Below, in pieces: positions 32,740 through 41,296 of a stretch of 44,180 bases of DNA. The notes under the pieces are model-generated. The model was not told the DNA's origin. It was given only the letters and a program-made list of their open reading frames with translations, and did no database searches. The stretch is from positions 1 to 44,180 of the forward strand of contig CAJODC010000012.1 of the NCBI GenBank assembly GCA_905233215.1. Direction: 5' to 3'. Source of the stretch: an uncultured Synergistales bacterium (GTDB lineage Bacteria; Synergistota; Synergistia; Synergistales; Aminobacteriaceae). Both the position numbers and the translations under genes were made by a program. Each line of letters starts with the position of its first letter. Position 1 is the first letter of the stretch.

Positions 32740-34314
32740 ATGTTCATCAAATCAATATTAGTGATAATCTTTTTCGGACTGATGATCGGAATCGGTCTGT
32801 ACTGCCGTAAACACTCAACGGACGTAAACGGCTTTGTTCTCGGCGGTCGTTCTGTTGGAGCGTGGCTTACTGCGTTTGCTTACGGAACAAGCTACTTCTC
32901 GGCGGTCGTATTCGTGGGTTATGCCGGTCAATTCGGGTGGCGTTACGGAATCGCTGCGACATGGGCAGGACTCGGAAACGCTTTCATCGGGTCGCTGATG
33001 GCGTGGGCGGTGTTAGGCCGTAGGACTCGAATAATGAGTCAGTACCTTTCGAGCGCAACAATGCCCGACTTTTTCGGCAAAAGATTCCAAAGCGATGCCC
33101 TCAAAATCGCAGCGTCAGTAATCTGTTTCATCTTCCTGATACCTTACACGGCGAGTTTGTATAACGGTCTGAGCAGATTGTTCGGAATGGCTTTCAGCGT
33201 TGACTATTCCGTGTGCGTTGTAATCATGGCCGTTTTGACTGGAATATATGTTGTAGCAGGCGGTTACATGGCAACGGCGATAAACGATTTCATTCAAGGA
33301 ATAATAATGTTAATCGGAATAGTTGCCGTAATTTTCGCTGTTCTTGAGAGCAAGGGAGGATTTACCGAAGCACTCGCCGGAATTGCGAAAGTGTCAGACC
33401 CTTCAGCGTCAACAGCACTAGCAAAATCTCCCGGAATATTCGCTTCATTCTTCGGGCCTGATCCAGTGAACCTTCTCGGAGTTGTAATACTAACGAGTTT
33501 AGGGACTTGGGGACTGCCTCAGATGGTGCAAAAATTCTACGCAATCAAAAATGAGAGCGACATCACAAAAGGTACAGTAATCTCAACTTTCTTTGCGTTA
33601 ATCGTTGCTGGAGGCTGTTACTTTTTGGGCGGCTTCGGTAGACTGTTCACGGCACAGCTTGATCCTAACGGACTCGGCGTGCCTGTTGAGGGTTACGACT
33701 CTGTTATACCCGTAATGCTCTCAGGGCTTCCTGATATATTGCTCGGTGTTGTCGTCATTCTCGTTCTGTCAGCGTCAATGTCGACTCTCTCATCGCTTGT
33801 TCTTGCGTCAAGTTCAACGTTGACTCTCGACTTGCTGAAGGGCCATGTGATAAAGGAAATGGACGAGAAAAGACAGCTCTCAACAATGAGAGTGTTAATC
33901 GTAATCTTCATAGCGGTCTCGGTGATATTGGCGTTGATACAGTACCGTTCAAACGTAACATTCATCGCTCAGTTAATGGGAGTGTCATGGGGAGCGTTGG
34001 CAGGAGCATTCCTTGCGCCGTTCATGTTCAGCCTTTACTGGAAGGGAGTAACGAAGCTGTCATGCTGGGTGAATTTTGTGTTTTCCAGTGTCGTAATGAC
34101 TGCTAATATTTTTGTGAGGGCGGATTTTCCCGAACTTTTACGCTCGCCGATCAACGCAGGGGCGTTCTGTATGCTTGCCGGGTTCGTGATTGTTCCGATT
34201 GTGAGTCTTGTTACCCCTAAGCCTGAGCGTGAATTTGTTGACGATGCTTTCTCTTGCTACACGAGGACAGTAACGGTGAGACAGTCGAGAGCTTTGGGAG
34301 ACAGTGAAGAGTAA
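32740..34314 (+). CDS. Sodium:solute symporter (SSS/PutP family)
   Basis: This is a Na+-coupled importer of the SSS family (PutP, PanF, SglT relatives), 524 residues with about thirteen transmembrane helices. Diagnostic segments: DVNGFVLGGRSVGAWLTAFA (TM1-2 loop, resembling the FFLGGR motif), GTSYFSAVVFVGYAGQFGWR, YVVAGGYMATAINDFIQGII (G(G)....D..Q..I signature) and the region of SASMSTLSSLVLASSSTLTLD, which carries the serine/threonine Na+ ligands of TM8. A soluble tail with a Tyr/Arg end closes the protein. The substrate may be a carboxylate or amino acid; it cannot be decided here. It is followed by a strong terminator. Confidence 0.92.
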   Translation: MFIKSILVIIFFGLMIGIGLYCRKHSTDVNGFVLGGRSVGAWLTAFAYGTSYFSAVVFVGYAGQFGWRYGIAATWAGLGNAFIGSLMAWAVLGRRTRIMSQYLSSATMPDFFGKRFQSDALKIAASVICFIFLIPYTASLYNGLSRLFGMAFSVDYSVCVVIMAVLTGIYVVAGGYMATAINDFIQGIIMLIGIVAVIFAVLESKGGFTEALAGIAKVSDPSASTALAKSPGIFASFFGPDPVNLLGVVILTSLGTWGLPQMVQKFYAIKNESDITKGTVISTFFALIVAGGCYFLGGFGRLFTAQLDPNGLGVPVEGYDSVIPVMLSGLPDILLGVVVILVLSASMSTLSSLVLASSSTLTLDLLKGHVIKEMDEKRQLSTMRVLIVIFIAVSVILALIQYRSNVTFIAQLMGVSWGALAGAFLAPFMFSLYWKGVTKLSCWVNFVFSSVVMTANIFVRADFPELLRSPINAGAFCMLAGFVIVPIVSLVTPKPEREFVDDAFSCYTRTVTVRQSRALGDSEE

Positions 34315-34321
34315 AACAAAT

Positions 34322-34357
34322 CCCCCCTGCCGTGAATGACAAGGGGGAAATTTTTTT
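34322..34357. terminator. Terminator between convergent genes
   Basis: CCCCCT (34323-34328) and AGGGGG (34342-34347) form the stem, and AAATTTTTTT follows on the plus strand. It serves the symporter gene; on the minus strand the tail (GATTTGTTTT) is weaker but may also stop the secreted-protein gene. Confidence 0.82.
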
Positions 34358-34359
34358 CG

Positions 34360-34704
34360 TTACTCAAGTGTTGCCGTTCCGTCTTTGTTGAGCGTTACAA
34401 CGCTTGTCTCTAGGAGGTCAATCCCGTACCATGAGATTGTGCTTTCGTCCTCAAATACTGCCTGAATGTCCCAGTATCTTGTACGCCCTGCTCCGAAATT
34501 AACCCTTACAGATTCGCCGTATTCGAGAATGTCGCTGCCGAGTATGTCTTCTTCCCAGTCATTGCTCTTTGAGGGGCTTATGTTGATCACGTAGATGTCA
34601 TCGCCGGTGTTGTTGATAAGGACGAAATCCTGAGCTCCAGCAAATGCCGCCGCCGAAAACGCCAGTACAAACATTACCGCCAGAATCGAACGAAACTTCT
34701 TCAT
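34360..34704 (-). CDS. Small secreted protein of unknown function
   Basis: This 114-residue protein has a clear signal peptide (MKKFRSILAVMFVLAFSAAA, cleavage after AFA) and a mature part of about 92 residues: FVLINNTGDDIYVINISPSK, then DWEEDILGSDILEYGESVRV and a beta-rich end (GTATLE). The N-terminal NNTG.DIY plus DWEE.IL and GESVRV pattern is one I associate with small secreted proteins of Synergistota and relatives that databases often mislabel; no enzyme residues are visible. A beta-sandwich is likely. AGGAGG lies 10 nt before ATG 34704, and a TG-extended -10 (TGTTAGAAT) is found upstream. It is separated from the ACT gene by 62 nt. Confidence 0.8.
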   Translation of the reverse strand: MKKFRSILAVMFVLAFSAAAFAGAQDFVLINNTGDDIYVINISPSKSNDWEEDILGSDILEYGESVRVNFGAGRTRYWDIQAVFEDESTISWYGIDLLETSVVTLNKDGTATLE

Positions 34705-34741
34705 GTGGAAAATACCTCCTATTGAAATTATTGTGCCAATG

Positions 34742-34750
34742 ATTCTAACA
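34742..34750 (-). promoter_or_regulatory. Extended -10 promoter of the small secreted protein
   Basis: On the minus strand TGTTAGAAT fits an extended -10 (TGnTAnAAT). Its position, about 38 nt upstream of ATG 34704, is right for a short leader with AGGAGG. There is no -35. Confidence 0.4.
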
Positions 34751-34766
34751 CAATCACTCCGAATTT

Positions 34767-35201
34767 TTACAGGGCTGAAAGTTCTTCAGGCTCCATTATC
34801 TTAACACCCGACGCTTTCAACGCTCCTGATGCCTTTTCGTTGTCGTTCACTCGGAAAATCATGTAGGCTGTGTCGGATTTCTTGTTGCCTAGTATAGCGT
34901 ACATGTATTCAACGTTCACTCCTGCTCCGTCAATCACTTCGAGAACTTTATTCAGTCCGCCCGGAACATTCGGAACTTCAACAGCAAGCACGTCCGTCAG
35001 ACTCGCAACAAATCCAGCGTCCCTCAACGTGTTCGCAGTCCCCATGACATCATCAACGATAAGTCTCACGATTCCGAAGTCGCTGGTCTCAGCAAGAGAC
35101 AATCCACGCAAATCAATATCCGCCTCAGCGAGTGCCTTCGTCATTTCGTGAAGGCAGCCCGGCCTGTTCTCAAGAAAAACTGAAATCTGTTTGACGCTCA
35201 T
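34767..35201 (-). CDS. Tandem ACT-domain protein
   Basis: This 144-residue protein consists of two ACT domains, amino-acid-binding regulatory folds: residues 3-66 (QISVFLENRPGCLHEMTKAL ... GIVRLIVDD) and 68-140 (VLAVEVPNVPGGLNKVLEVI ... AYMIFRVND). Both have the N-terminal strand plus conserved PG turn (NRPG, NVPG) that forms the ligand pocket. It has no catalytic domain, so it likely senses an amino acid and regulates a partner. It is the last gene of the operon iorA-iorB-paaK-ACT, where comparable stand-alone ACT proteins are often found, which suggests an aromatic amino acid or aryl acid ligand. It lies 15 nt after paaK. Confidence 0.87.
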   Translation of the reverse strand: MSVKQISVFLENRPGCLHEMTKALAEADIDLRGLSLAETSDFGIVRLIVDDVMGTANTLRDAGFVASLTDVLAVEVPNVPGGLNKVLEVIDGAGVNVEYMYAILGNKKSDTAYMIFRVNDNEKASGALKASGVKIMEPEELSAL

Positions 35202-35216
35202 TCCCTTTCACCCTTC

Positions 35217-36518
35217 CTATATCTTTCTGTTGTCGATTACTCGGACTGCCTTGCCCTCGCTGCGTGTTATTGACTTTGGCGCAACTAGTGTTACCTTCGC
35301 CGTCAGTCCCAGCATTGAGCGCAAGCCTTCAACGAGTTTAGCCTGTCTTGTGTTGATGACTCCGAGATTGTCCGTGAACATTTCAGGAGTCATCTCGACT
35401 CTAACATCGAGAGTGTCTGTGTTGTTTACCCTGTCAACAATAATCTGATAGTTCGCCGGGTAGCCCTGATTGATTAAGACCGTTTCAATCTGAGACGGGA
35501 ACACGTTCACGCCGCGAATAATCAGCATGTCGTCAGTACGTCCCTTCAGCCTAGACATTCTCACGTGAGTTCTTCCGCAGGGGCAAGGCTCATGTGAGAG
35601 GCTCGTTATGTCCCGTGTCCTGTAACGTATCAATGGGAACGCTTCTTTCTCCAATGTTGTGAACACAAGTTCGCCCGTACTGCCTTCCGGTAACACTTCG
35701 CCTGTGTCAGGGTCAATGATTTCGGGGATAAAGTAATCCTCGTTGATGTGCATACCGTGTTGATCCTCGCATTCAAACGAAACGCCGGGCCCGCAAAGTT
35801 CCGTAAGCCCGTAAATATCGTAAGCCTTAATCCCCATTGTCGCCTCAATATCACGCCTCATGCTTTCGCTCCAAGCCTCAGCCCCGAAAATACCGGCCTT
35901 CAAAGGAATATCATCAGGAGTCATTCCCATTTCCCTCATTCTTTCACCTATGAAGGCGGCGTAACTCGGCGTACAGCAGAGAATTGTAGCCGACAAATCT
36001 TTGATGAACATGATTTGACGGTCAGTGTTGCCGCTTGAGGCCGGAATTGTCAGCGAACCCAAGAGATGACTCCCTCCGTTGAGACCGGGACCGCCCGTGA
36101 AGAGTCCGTAACCGTATGAGACCTGTACAACGTCTTCATTCGTTCCTCCGGCAGCAGCGATGGCACGAGCGCACATTGTCTCCCAGATGTGAATGTCATT
36201 CTGTGTGTAGAACGCTACGACTCTTTGTCCTGTTGTGCCGCTTGTTGACTGAATGCGGACACAATCCTTCAGAGGCTTTCCCATGAGGCCGTAAGGGTAA
36301 GCGTTTCGGAGGTCTGCTTTTGTCAGGAAAGGAAGTTTGTGTAAATCTTCCTGAGACTTTATGTCATCGGGCGTTAATCCTTTTTCCTGCATTTTTGCGC
36401 GGTAATAGGGGACGTTTTCCCAGACATGACGGACTTGTTTCAAGAGACGTTCATTCTGTAACCTGCGTATCTGTTCTCTCGGCATCGTCTCAATTTCGGG
36501 CTGATAGTAATTCTTCAT
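35217..36518 (-). CDS. paaK: Phenylacetate-CoA ligase family protein
   Basis: This enzyme interconverts arylacetate plus CoA and ATP with arylacetyl-CoA. The 433-residue protein starts as PaaK does (PEIETMPREQIRRLQNERLL) and has the AMP-binding core RIQSTSGTTGQRVVAFYT, the aryl/adenylate motif DIYGLTELCGPGVSFECE, and LVFTTLEKEAFPLIRYRTRD followed by RLKGRTDDMLIIRGVNVFPS. Length is normal. In anaerobes with IorAB the enzyme often runs towards arylacetate plus ATP or in salvage; direction is inference. AAGG lies about 10 nt before ATG 36518. Gaps of 25 nt (iorB) and 15 nt (ACT gene) support one transcript. Confidence 0.93.
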   Translation of the reverse strand: MKNYYQPEIETMPREQIRRLQNERLLKQVRHVWENVPYYRAKMQEKGLTPDDIKSQEDLHKLPFLTKADLRNAYPYGLMGKPLKDCVRIQSTSGTTGQRVVAFYTQNDIHIWETMCARAIAAAGGTNEDVVQVSYGYGLFTGGPGLNGGSHLLGSLTIPASSGNTDRQIMFIKDLSATILCCTPSYAAFIGERMREMGMTPDDIPLKAGIFGAEAWSESMRRDIEATMGIKAYDIYGLTELCGPGVSFECEDQHGMHINEDYFIPEIIDPDTGEVLPEGSTGELVFTTLEKEAFPLIRYRTRDITSLSHEPCPCGRTHVRMSRLKGRTDDMLIIRGVNVFPSQIETVLINQGYPANYQIIVDRVNNTDTLDVRVEMTPEMFTDNLGVINTRQAKLVEGLRSMLGLTAKVTLVAPKSITRSEGKAVRVIDNRKI

Positions 36519-36543
36519 ACGTTAAAACCTTCTTTGTGTAAAT

Positions 36544-37119
36544 CTAAGCGTTCCTGCCTAAATCGAACGCCTTTCTGTTGAGGTCAAGAAATTTTTGGGG
36601 GACACATTCGCTGATTGCTTCCTGCCATGCTTCCTGTGTTATGTCCGTGAAGTAATGAGAGAGTCGGCCAAGTAAGACGAGATTGACGGCCTTTGAGCTT
36701 CCAGCCTGTTCAGCGAGTTTCAAGCAGTCGAGAGCGTCAACTTTCGCGCCCGTTTTCTGAATTTCGGCCAAAAGATTCTCAGGGTAATTCATAGCTCCTG
36801 TGAGTACCGGCATCGGGTCTATCTGTTGAGTTGACGTTACGATCTGTCCGTCCTGCGAGAGGTAGTCCAGCCATCTTGCAGCCTCTAAGATCTCGAACGA
36901 TACGATGAAGTCAGCCTGTCCCCTGTCGATGACGGGAGAATAAACTTTGTCGCCGTACCTCACGTAAGTAACAACGCTTCCTCCACGCTGACTCATTCCG
37001 TGAACTTCGGAGACTTTCACGTCATAGCCCTGTTTAGTGAGGAGGTGTCCGAGTAATTTGCTGGCTAATACGCTGCCTTGTCCGCCTACGCCTACTATCA
37101 TGATATTTTTTGTGGTCAT
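36544..37119 (-). CDS. iorB: Indolepyruvate:ferredoxin oxidoreductase beta subunit
   Basis: IorB is the gamma-domain subunit of the two-subunit enzyme that oxidatively decarboxylates aryl-pyruvates (from Trp, Phe, Tyr) to arylacetyl-CoA, reducing ferredoxin. The 191-residue protein starts MTTKNIMIVGVGGQGSVLAS, with the GVGGQG motif and SEVHGMSQRGGSVVTYVRYG, both diagnostic of POR gamma-type domains. Its ATG (37119) lies 2 nt after the iorA stop, and the Shine-Dalgarno GGGAGGGG is inside the iorA 3' end, so translation is coupled. Confidence 0.96.
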   Translation of the reverse strand: MTTKNIMIVGVGGQGSVLASKLLGHLLTKQGYDVKVSEVHGMSQRGGSVVTYVRYGDKVYSPVIDRGQADFIVSFEILEAARWLDYLSQDGQIVTSTQQIDPMPVLTGAMNYPENLLAEIQKTGAKVDALDCLKLAEQAGSSKAVNLVLLGRLSHYFTDITQEAWQEAISECVPQKFLDLNRKAFDLGRNA

Positions 37120-37121
37120 TG

Positions 37122-38852
37122 TTATTCCCCTCCCTTGAACGCTCCGAATTTACATCTCTGCTCACACACACCGCAGCCAACGCACAACGTCTCATCAACG
37201 TGAGCCTTTCCGCCCTTCATCGACAGAGCAGGACAGCCTATCTTCATGCACGACTTACAGCCTACACACTTGGCCGTGTCAACAGTCAGAGGCGGATTGT
37301 GTTTCACGTGCTTCAGTAAAGCGCACGGCCTCCTCGAAATTATCACGCTCGACTCGTCAGCGTCTAATTCCTCCCTCAGAACATCGGCGCATTCCTTCAG
37401 GTTGTAGGGGTCAACAACTCTCACACGATTGAAGCCCATCGCCCTGCACAAGCTCTCAAGGTCTATCTTCCCGGCTGGATCGCCCTTGATGTTGAGTCCT
37501 GTCGTGGGATTCTGTTGATGCCCGGTCATTCCCGTTATCGAGTTGTCGAGAATTATCACTGTCGACTTGCTCTGATTGTACGCTATGTTGGCAAGTCCGG
37601 TCATTCCCGAGTGCATGAACGTTGAGTCCCCGATCACCGCAACAACATTCTTTCCTCCTGCCTTGCTGAAACCGTGAACGGCACTGACCGAAGCTCCCAT
37701 GCACAGCGTCATGTCCATCGCCGACAATGGCGCAACAGCTCCCAGAGTGTAACAGCCAATATCGCCGAGTACTGTGCAGCCAGCTTGATTCAACGTGAAG
37801 AACAGCCCCCTGTGAGGACAGCCAGCGCACATTAACGGAGGTCTTGCCGGAATCTTTACACTGTCATCAAGTTTTCGGCCTCTTGTTACTGGAAGCCCTA
37901 ACTTTTCGGCGATAATGTTCTGACTCAGTTCGCCCAAGTAACCGAATAATGATTTCCCCTCGCATTTAAGTCCCAAAATTTTGCAGTGTTCCTCAATGAA
38001 ACCGTCAAGTTCCTCAACGATTACGAGTCTGTCAACAGTGTCAGCAAAATTCTTCAGCTTCCTCTCAGGCATAGGCCATATCATTCCGAGTTTCAACACA
38101 GGGAACTTGTCGCCGAGTGCCTCCTTAACGTACTGATAGCATGTCGATGACGTTACGATTCCTGTTGACTTGTCCGAGCCGTCATCAATGCGATTGAGTC
38201 CGCTGGTCTCTGCGAAATCGGCAAGTCTCTTCATTCTTTCCTCGACAACAGGGTGGCGTTTGATGGCGTTGCCGGGCATCATGACATATTTTGCTATGTT
38301 CTTCTCGTAGGGACGTTCGGGAACTTCTTGACGTTCTCCGGCTTCAACGAGTGATTGAGAATGAGCGACTCTCGTACACATTTTGACGATAACGGGAGCG
38401 TCAAATTTTTCTGAAATCTCATAAGCTGCTTTGAAGTAGTCCAACGCTTCCTGTGAATCCGAAGGTTCAAGCATCGGAAGTTTCGCAGCCTTAGCGTAAT
38501 GCCGTGAGTCCTGTTCGTTTTGACTCGAGTGCATTCCGGCATCATCGGCGACACAGATGACCATTCCGGCGTTCACGCCCGTGTATGACACTGTGAACAG
38601 AGGGTCAGCCGCTACGTTGAGACCGACATGTTTCATTCCGCAAAAACTGCGCCTGCCTGCCAGCGATGCTCCGAACGCTGTTTCCATTGATACTTTCTCG
38701 TTTGGCGACCATTCGGAATAAACATCGTCATACTTCGCTATTTCCTCTGTTATTTCCGTGCTTGGAGTGCCCGGATAACTTGATGCAACACAACAGCCCG
38801 CTTCGTATAATCCTCTGGCTGCCGCTTCGTTTCCCTGCATCAATCGTTTCAT
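37122..38852 (-). CDS. iorA: Indolepyruvate:ferredoxin oxidoreductase alpha subunit
   Basis: IorA holds the thiamine diphosphate and two iron-sulfur clusters. The 576-residue protein starts with the POR alpha-type domain (MQGNEAAARGLYEAGCCVAS, YPGTPSTEI), has the TPP-binding segment around GDIGCYTLG and VIGDSTFMHSGMTGL with LDNSITGMTGHQ, and ends in a ferredoxin-like domain with CVGCKSCMKIGCP and CVGCGVCEQRCKFGAF (about residues 529-571). The final cysteine of the second motif is not followed by proline. GGGGG precedes ATG 38852. It leads the minus-strand operon with iorB, paaK and the ACT gene; a TATAAT upstream is the likely promoter. Confidence 0.96.
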   Translation of the reverse strand: MKRLMQGNEAAARGLYEAGCCVASSYPGTPSTEITEEIAKYDDVYSEWSPNEKVSMETAFGASLAGRRSFCGMKHVGLNVAADPLFTVSYTGVNAGMVICVADDAGMHSSQNEQDSRHYAKAAKLPMLEPSDSQEALDYFKAAYEISEKFDAPVIVKMCTRVAHSQSLVEAGERQEVPERPYEKNIAKYVMMPGNAIKRHPVVEERMKRLADFAETSGLNRIDDGSDKSTGIVTSSTCYQYVKEALGDKFPVLKLGMIWPMPERKLKNFADTVDRLVIVEELDGFIEEHCKILGLKCEGKSLFGYLGELSQNIIAEKLGLPVTRGRKLDDSVKIPARPPLMCAGCPHRGLFFTLNQAGCTVLGDIGCYTLGAVAPLSAMDMTLCMGASVSAVHGFSKAGGKNVVAVIGDSTFMHSGMTGLANIAYNQSKSTVIILDNSITGMTGHQQNPTTGLNIKGDPAGKIDLESLCRAMGFNRVRVVDPYNLKECADVLREELDADESSVIISRRPCALLKHVKHNPPLTVDTAKCVGCKSCMKIGCPALSMKGGKAHVDETLCVGCGVCEQRCKFGAFKGGE

Positions 38853-38888
38853 TTCTTATCCCCCTTTTAGATTGCTGTGAATTTTATC

Positions 38889-38894
38889 ATTATA
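38889..38894 (-). promoter_or_regulatory. -10 box of the ior-paaK operon
   Basis: TATAAT on the minus strand lies about 37 nt before iorA ATG 38852. The -35 (TTATGA at 17-nt spacing) is weak. The promoter lies in the 129-nt gap between iorA and the divergent gene at 38982. Confidence 0.55.
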
Positions 38895-38981
38895 CTTTGT
38901 CGGCAAAACACTCATAAACGAGTTTATATGTGTTAGAATGTCGCAAGCAATAAAATTTTCAACTAAAAGGGGATTTTTCTT

Positions 38982-39419
38982 ATGCCAATGCAGATTGGTC
39001 TTGATGAATTACTCGGTATGCTGGTGTCAAGAGTCGAAGAAATGGGACTTGATAACGAAAATCAGAAAAGCCGCTTCAATATCATGTTCCGTATGCTTTA
39101 CAAAAAAGGTTTGTTCAATGAAGATGACGCTCTCGAAGCTATCCGTGAAGAAAACAAAATACTTCTTGAACTCGGCCTGATTAAGTCGATGCCTGACGAA
39201 AAAACTCTCAAGTCAGCAAGAGATAACTTGATGCTCTGGATAAAAGGCGATGCGAAAGAGATCAAGAGTTCAATCGAGGAATTGCAGAAACGCATTCAGG
39301 AAGCTCAGGAAAAACAGAACAAGCCTCACATTGAGACAGCTTCAGCAGGTGTATTAACCGAACTTGACAGACACTATCAAAACGGACCCAACAACGCCGG
39401 AAAAAGATTGGTACTGTAA
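38982..39419 (+). CDS. Small helical protein upstream of the polysaccharide gene
   Basis: This 145-residue protein is not recognised. It is highly alpha-helical: an N-terminal segment of about 60 residues (GLDELLGMLVSRVEEMGLDN; FNIMFRMLYKKGLFNEDDAL), a central helix and a strong C-terminal coiled coil (KEIKSSIEELQKRIQEAQEK, about 86-107), then an unstructured tail. The DNA-binding or lid-like look of the N-terminal half is a guess. AAAGGGG lies 8 nt before ATG 38982. It ends 2 nt before the next gene, so the two are almost certainly cotranscribed and may act together. Confidence 0.72.
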   Translation: MPMQIGLDELLGMLVSRVEEMGLDNENQKSRFNIMFRMLYKKGLFNEDDALEAIREENKILLELGLIKSMPDEKTLKSARDNLMLWIKGDAKEIKSSIEELQKRIQEAQEKQNKPHIETASAGVLTELDRHYQNGPNNAGKRLVL

Positions 39420-39421
39420 AC

Positions 39422-41254
39422 ATGTCAACGACTTCCGTAAAAGTTTTCTGTAAAAAAATAGCGGCAAACAGATTCACAATGGCTATTCTGGATTTCTTGT
39501 TGTTGTTCACTGCCGTATATTTCGGTTACGCCTTGAGATTCGGAATGACCATTCCCCGCTATGCTGATGACTGGCTCAGATTAAGCTGTATTATGCCGGT
39601 CTTGGGCGTTACCGTCTTCGCTCTATCAGGTCAGTACAAGACAATATGGTTTCACGCAGGAACGGAAGATTACACCCGCTTTGTGTGGGTCTATGTTCTC
39701 TCGGCTCTGCTCTTCCTGATGATTAACACAATGTTCAGGATTTCTGTGTTCCCGAGAACTTCATTTGCGATTTCGTTTTTGACGGGATTGTTCTTGTGCG
39801 GAGGATTGAGGTTTTCGTGGCGAGTCGTAAAGTCTCTTCATGTCCGTCAAGAAGCTCAACAGCGTTTTCGTACCCTCATCATCGGAGCAGGCGAGGCCGG
39901 TGCATTGCTGGCAAGAGACTTGATGCACACTGAGACGGAACTTTACCCGGCTGGCTTCGTTGATGATGACCCGAAGAAATCAGGCTGTCAGATTTCCGGC
40001 CTGCGTGTATTCGGCACTACTTCGGAACTTGAAGACATCGTGAAGCGGGAGAGTATTCAAGTCGTAGTGATTGCGATACCGTCAGTCAGCGGTGGAAAGA
40101 AGCGCGAAATTTACGACACTCTCTCACCGCTGGGCGTGAACGTCAGAATACTTCCGAGCATGTGGGAACTTGCCGGGGGAAAAGTATCAATCTCGGAATT
40201 GAGACAGGTGAAACTCGAAGACCTGCTTGGGCGTGAACCGATTAGGATTGACCTTGAGGACTCAATGAATTACATCAAGGGGAAAAGAGTTCTTGTTACC
40301 GGCGCGGGAGGCTCAATAGGCAGCGAGATTGTCAGACAGGTTATGCACAATGAACCGAGTGAAGTTTTCGTTCTCGGTCACGGTGAGCAGTCGATATATT
40401 TGCTGAATGAAAGTTTACCCGGCCTTAATCCCATTATCGCCGATGTAGCAGATCAAGTGGCCATGTCCGCACTTTTCGAGAAAATCAGACCTCAGATAGT
40501 CTTTCACGCAGCAGCTCACAAGCATGTTCCTTTGATGGAAATATCACCGCGTGAGGCCATGAGGGTTAATGCTCTCGGTACTCGCACTATCGCTCGTTGC
40601 GCAGGAAAGTTCAACGCTGAGAGAATGGTGATGATTTCGACCGACAAAGCCGTGAATCCTTCGAGCGTAATGGGAGCGACAAAGAGACTTGCCGAGAAAG
40701 TTCTTGAACATGAACAGAGAAATTTTCCTGAGACAAAATATATGGCTGTACGTTTCGGGAATGTTTTGGGAAGCAGGGGGAGCGTTATACCGAAATTTGA
40801 GGCTCAGATTTCAGCAGGAGGCCCTGTTACAGTTACACACCCTGACATGAAACGATACTTTATGCTGATACCTGAAGCCGTGAGTCTTGTCATTCAGGCT
40901 GGAGCTTTGGGACATGGCGGTGAATTGTTCGTGCTTGACATGGGCGAACCCGTAATTATCCGAGAGATGGCAGAATTATTGATACGCCTCTGCGGTTACG
41001 AGCCATACAAGGACATCAACATAGTGTATTCAGGAATAAGACCCGGTGAAAAACTTTACGAAGAATTATTCTACGATGAAAACTCTGTGAACAGTACGCT
41101 TCACCCGAAAATTTTTGTCAGTAAAATCAAGATGGGCGACACTTCAAGCGGTACTGACATTGATACTGCTCTTGAGTATGCGCTTCGTTATCCTGATGAA
41201 TCATACGGAGTACTCAGAAGGTTAGTGCCTGAATTTTTGCCGATTAAGGTATAA
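39422..41254 (+). CDS. Membrane-bound UDP-sugar 4,6-dehydratase (WbpM/CapD family)
   Basis: This protein of 610 residues combines an N-terminal membrane part and two Rossmann regions, as in WbpM, FlaA1-like and CapD proteins. Residues about 15-125 hold four hydrophobic helices. A first Rossmann-like domain starts at GAGEAGALLARDLM, and the catalytic SDR domain starts with GAGGSIGSEIV, then STDKAVNPSSVMGATKRLAE. The S/M/K arrangement with Met in the place of the usual SDR Tyr is that of WbpM. VRFGNVLGSRGSVIPKFEAQ and GIRPGEKLYEELF are further family motifs. It makes a UDP-4-keto-6-deoxy sugar for capsule, O-antigen or flagellin glycosylation. ATG 39422 is 2 nt after the previous stop. Confidence 0.92.
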   Translation: MSTTSVKVFCKKIAANRFTMAILDFLLLFTAVYFGYALRFGMTIPRYADDWLRLSCIMPVLGVTVFALSGQYKTIWFHAGTEDYTRFVWVYVLSALLFLMINTMFRISVFPRTSFAISFLTGLFLCGGLRFSWRVVKSLHVRQEAQQRFRTLIIGAGEAGALLARDLMHTETELYPAGFVDDDPKKSGCQISGLRVFGTTSELEDIVKRESIQVVVIAIPSVSGGKKREIYDTLSPLGVNVRILPSMWELAGGKVSISELRQVKLEDLLGREPIRIDLEDSMNYIKGKRVLVTGAGGSIGSEIVRQVMHNEPSEVFVLGHGEQSIYLLNESLPGLNPIIADVADQVAMSALFEKIRPQIVFHAAAHKHVPLMEISPREAMRVNALGTRTIARCAGKFNAERMVMISTDKAVNPSSVMGATKRLAEKVLEHEQRNFPETKYMAVRFGNVLGSRGSVIPKFEAQISAGGPVTVTHPDMKRYFMLIPEAVSLVIQAGALGHGGELFVLDMGEPVIIREMAELLIRLCGYEPYKDINIVYSGIRPGEKLYEELFYDENSVNSTLHPKIFVSKIKMGDTSSGTDIDTALEYALRYPDESYGVLRRLVPEFLPIKV

Positions 41255-41296
41255 TTCACATATCCACGAAAAATTTACGGCAAGGGGGAATAAGGC

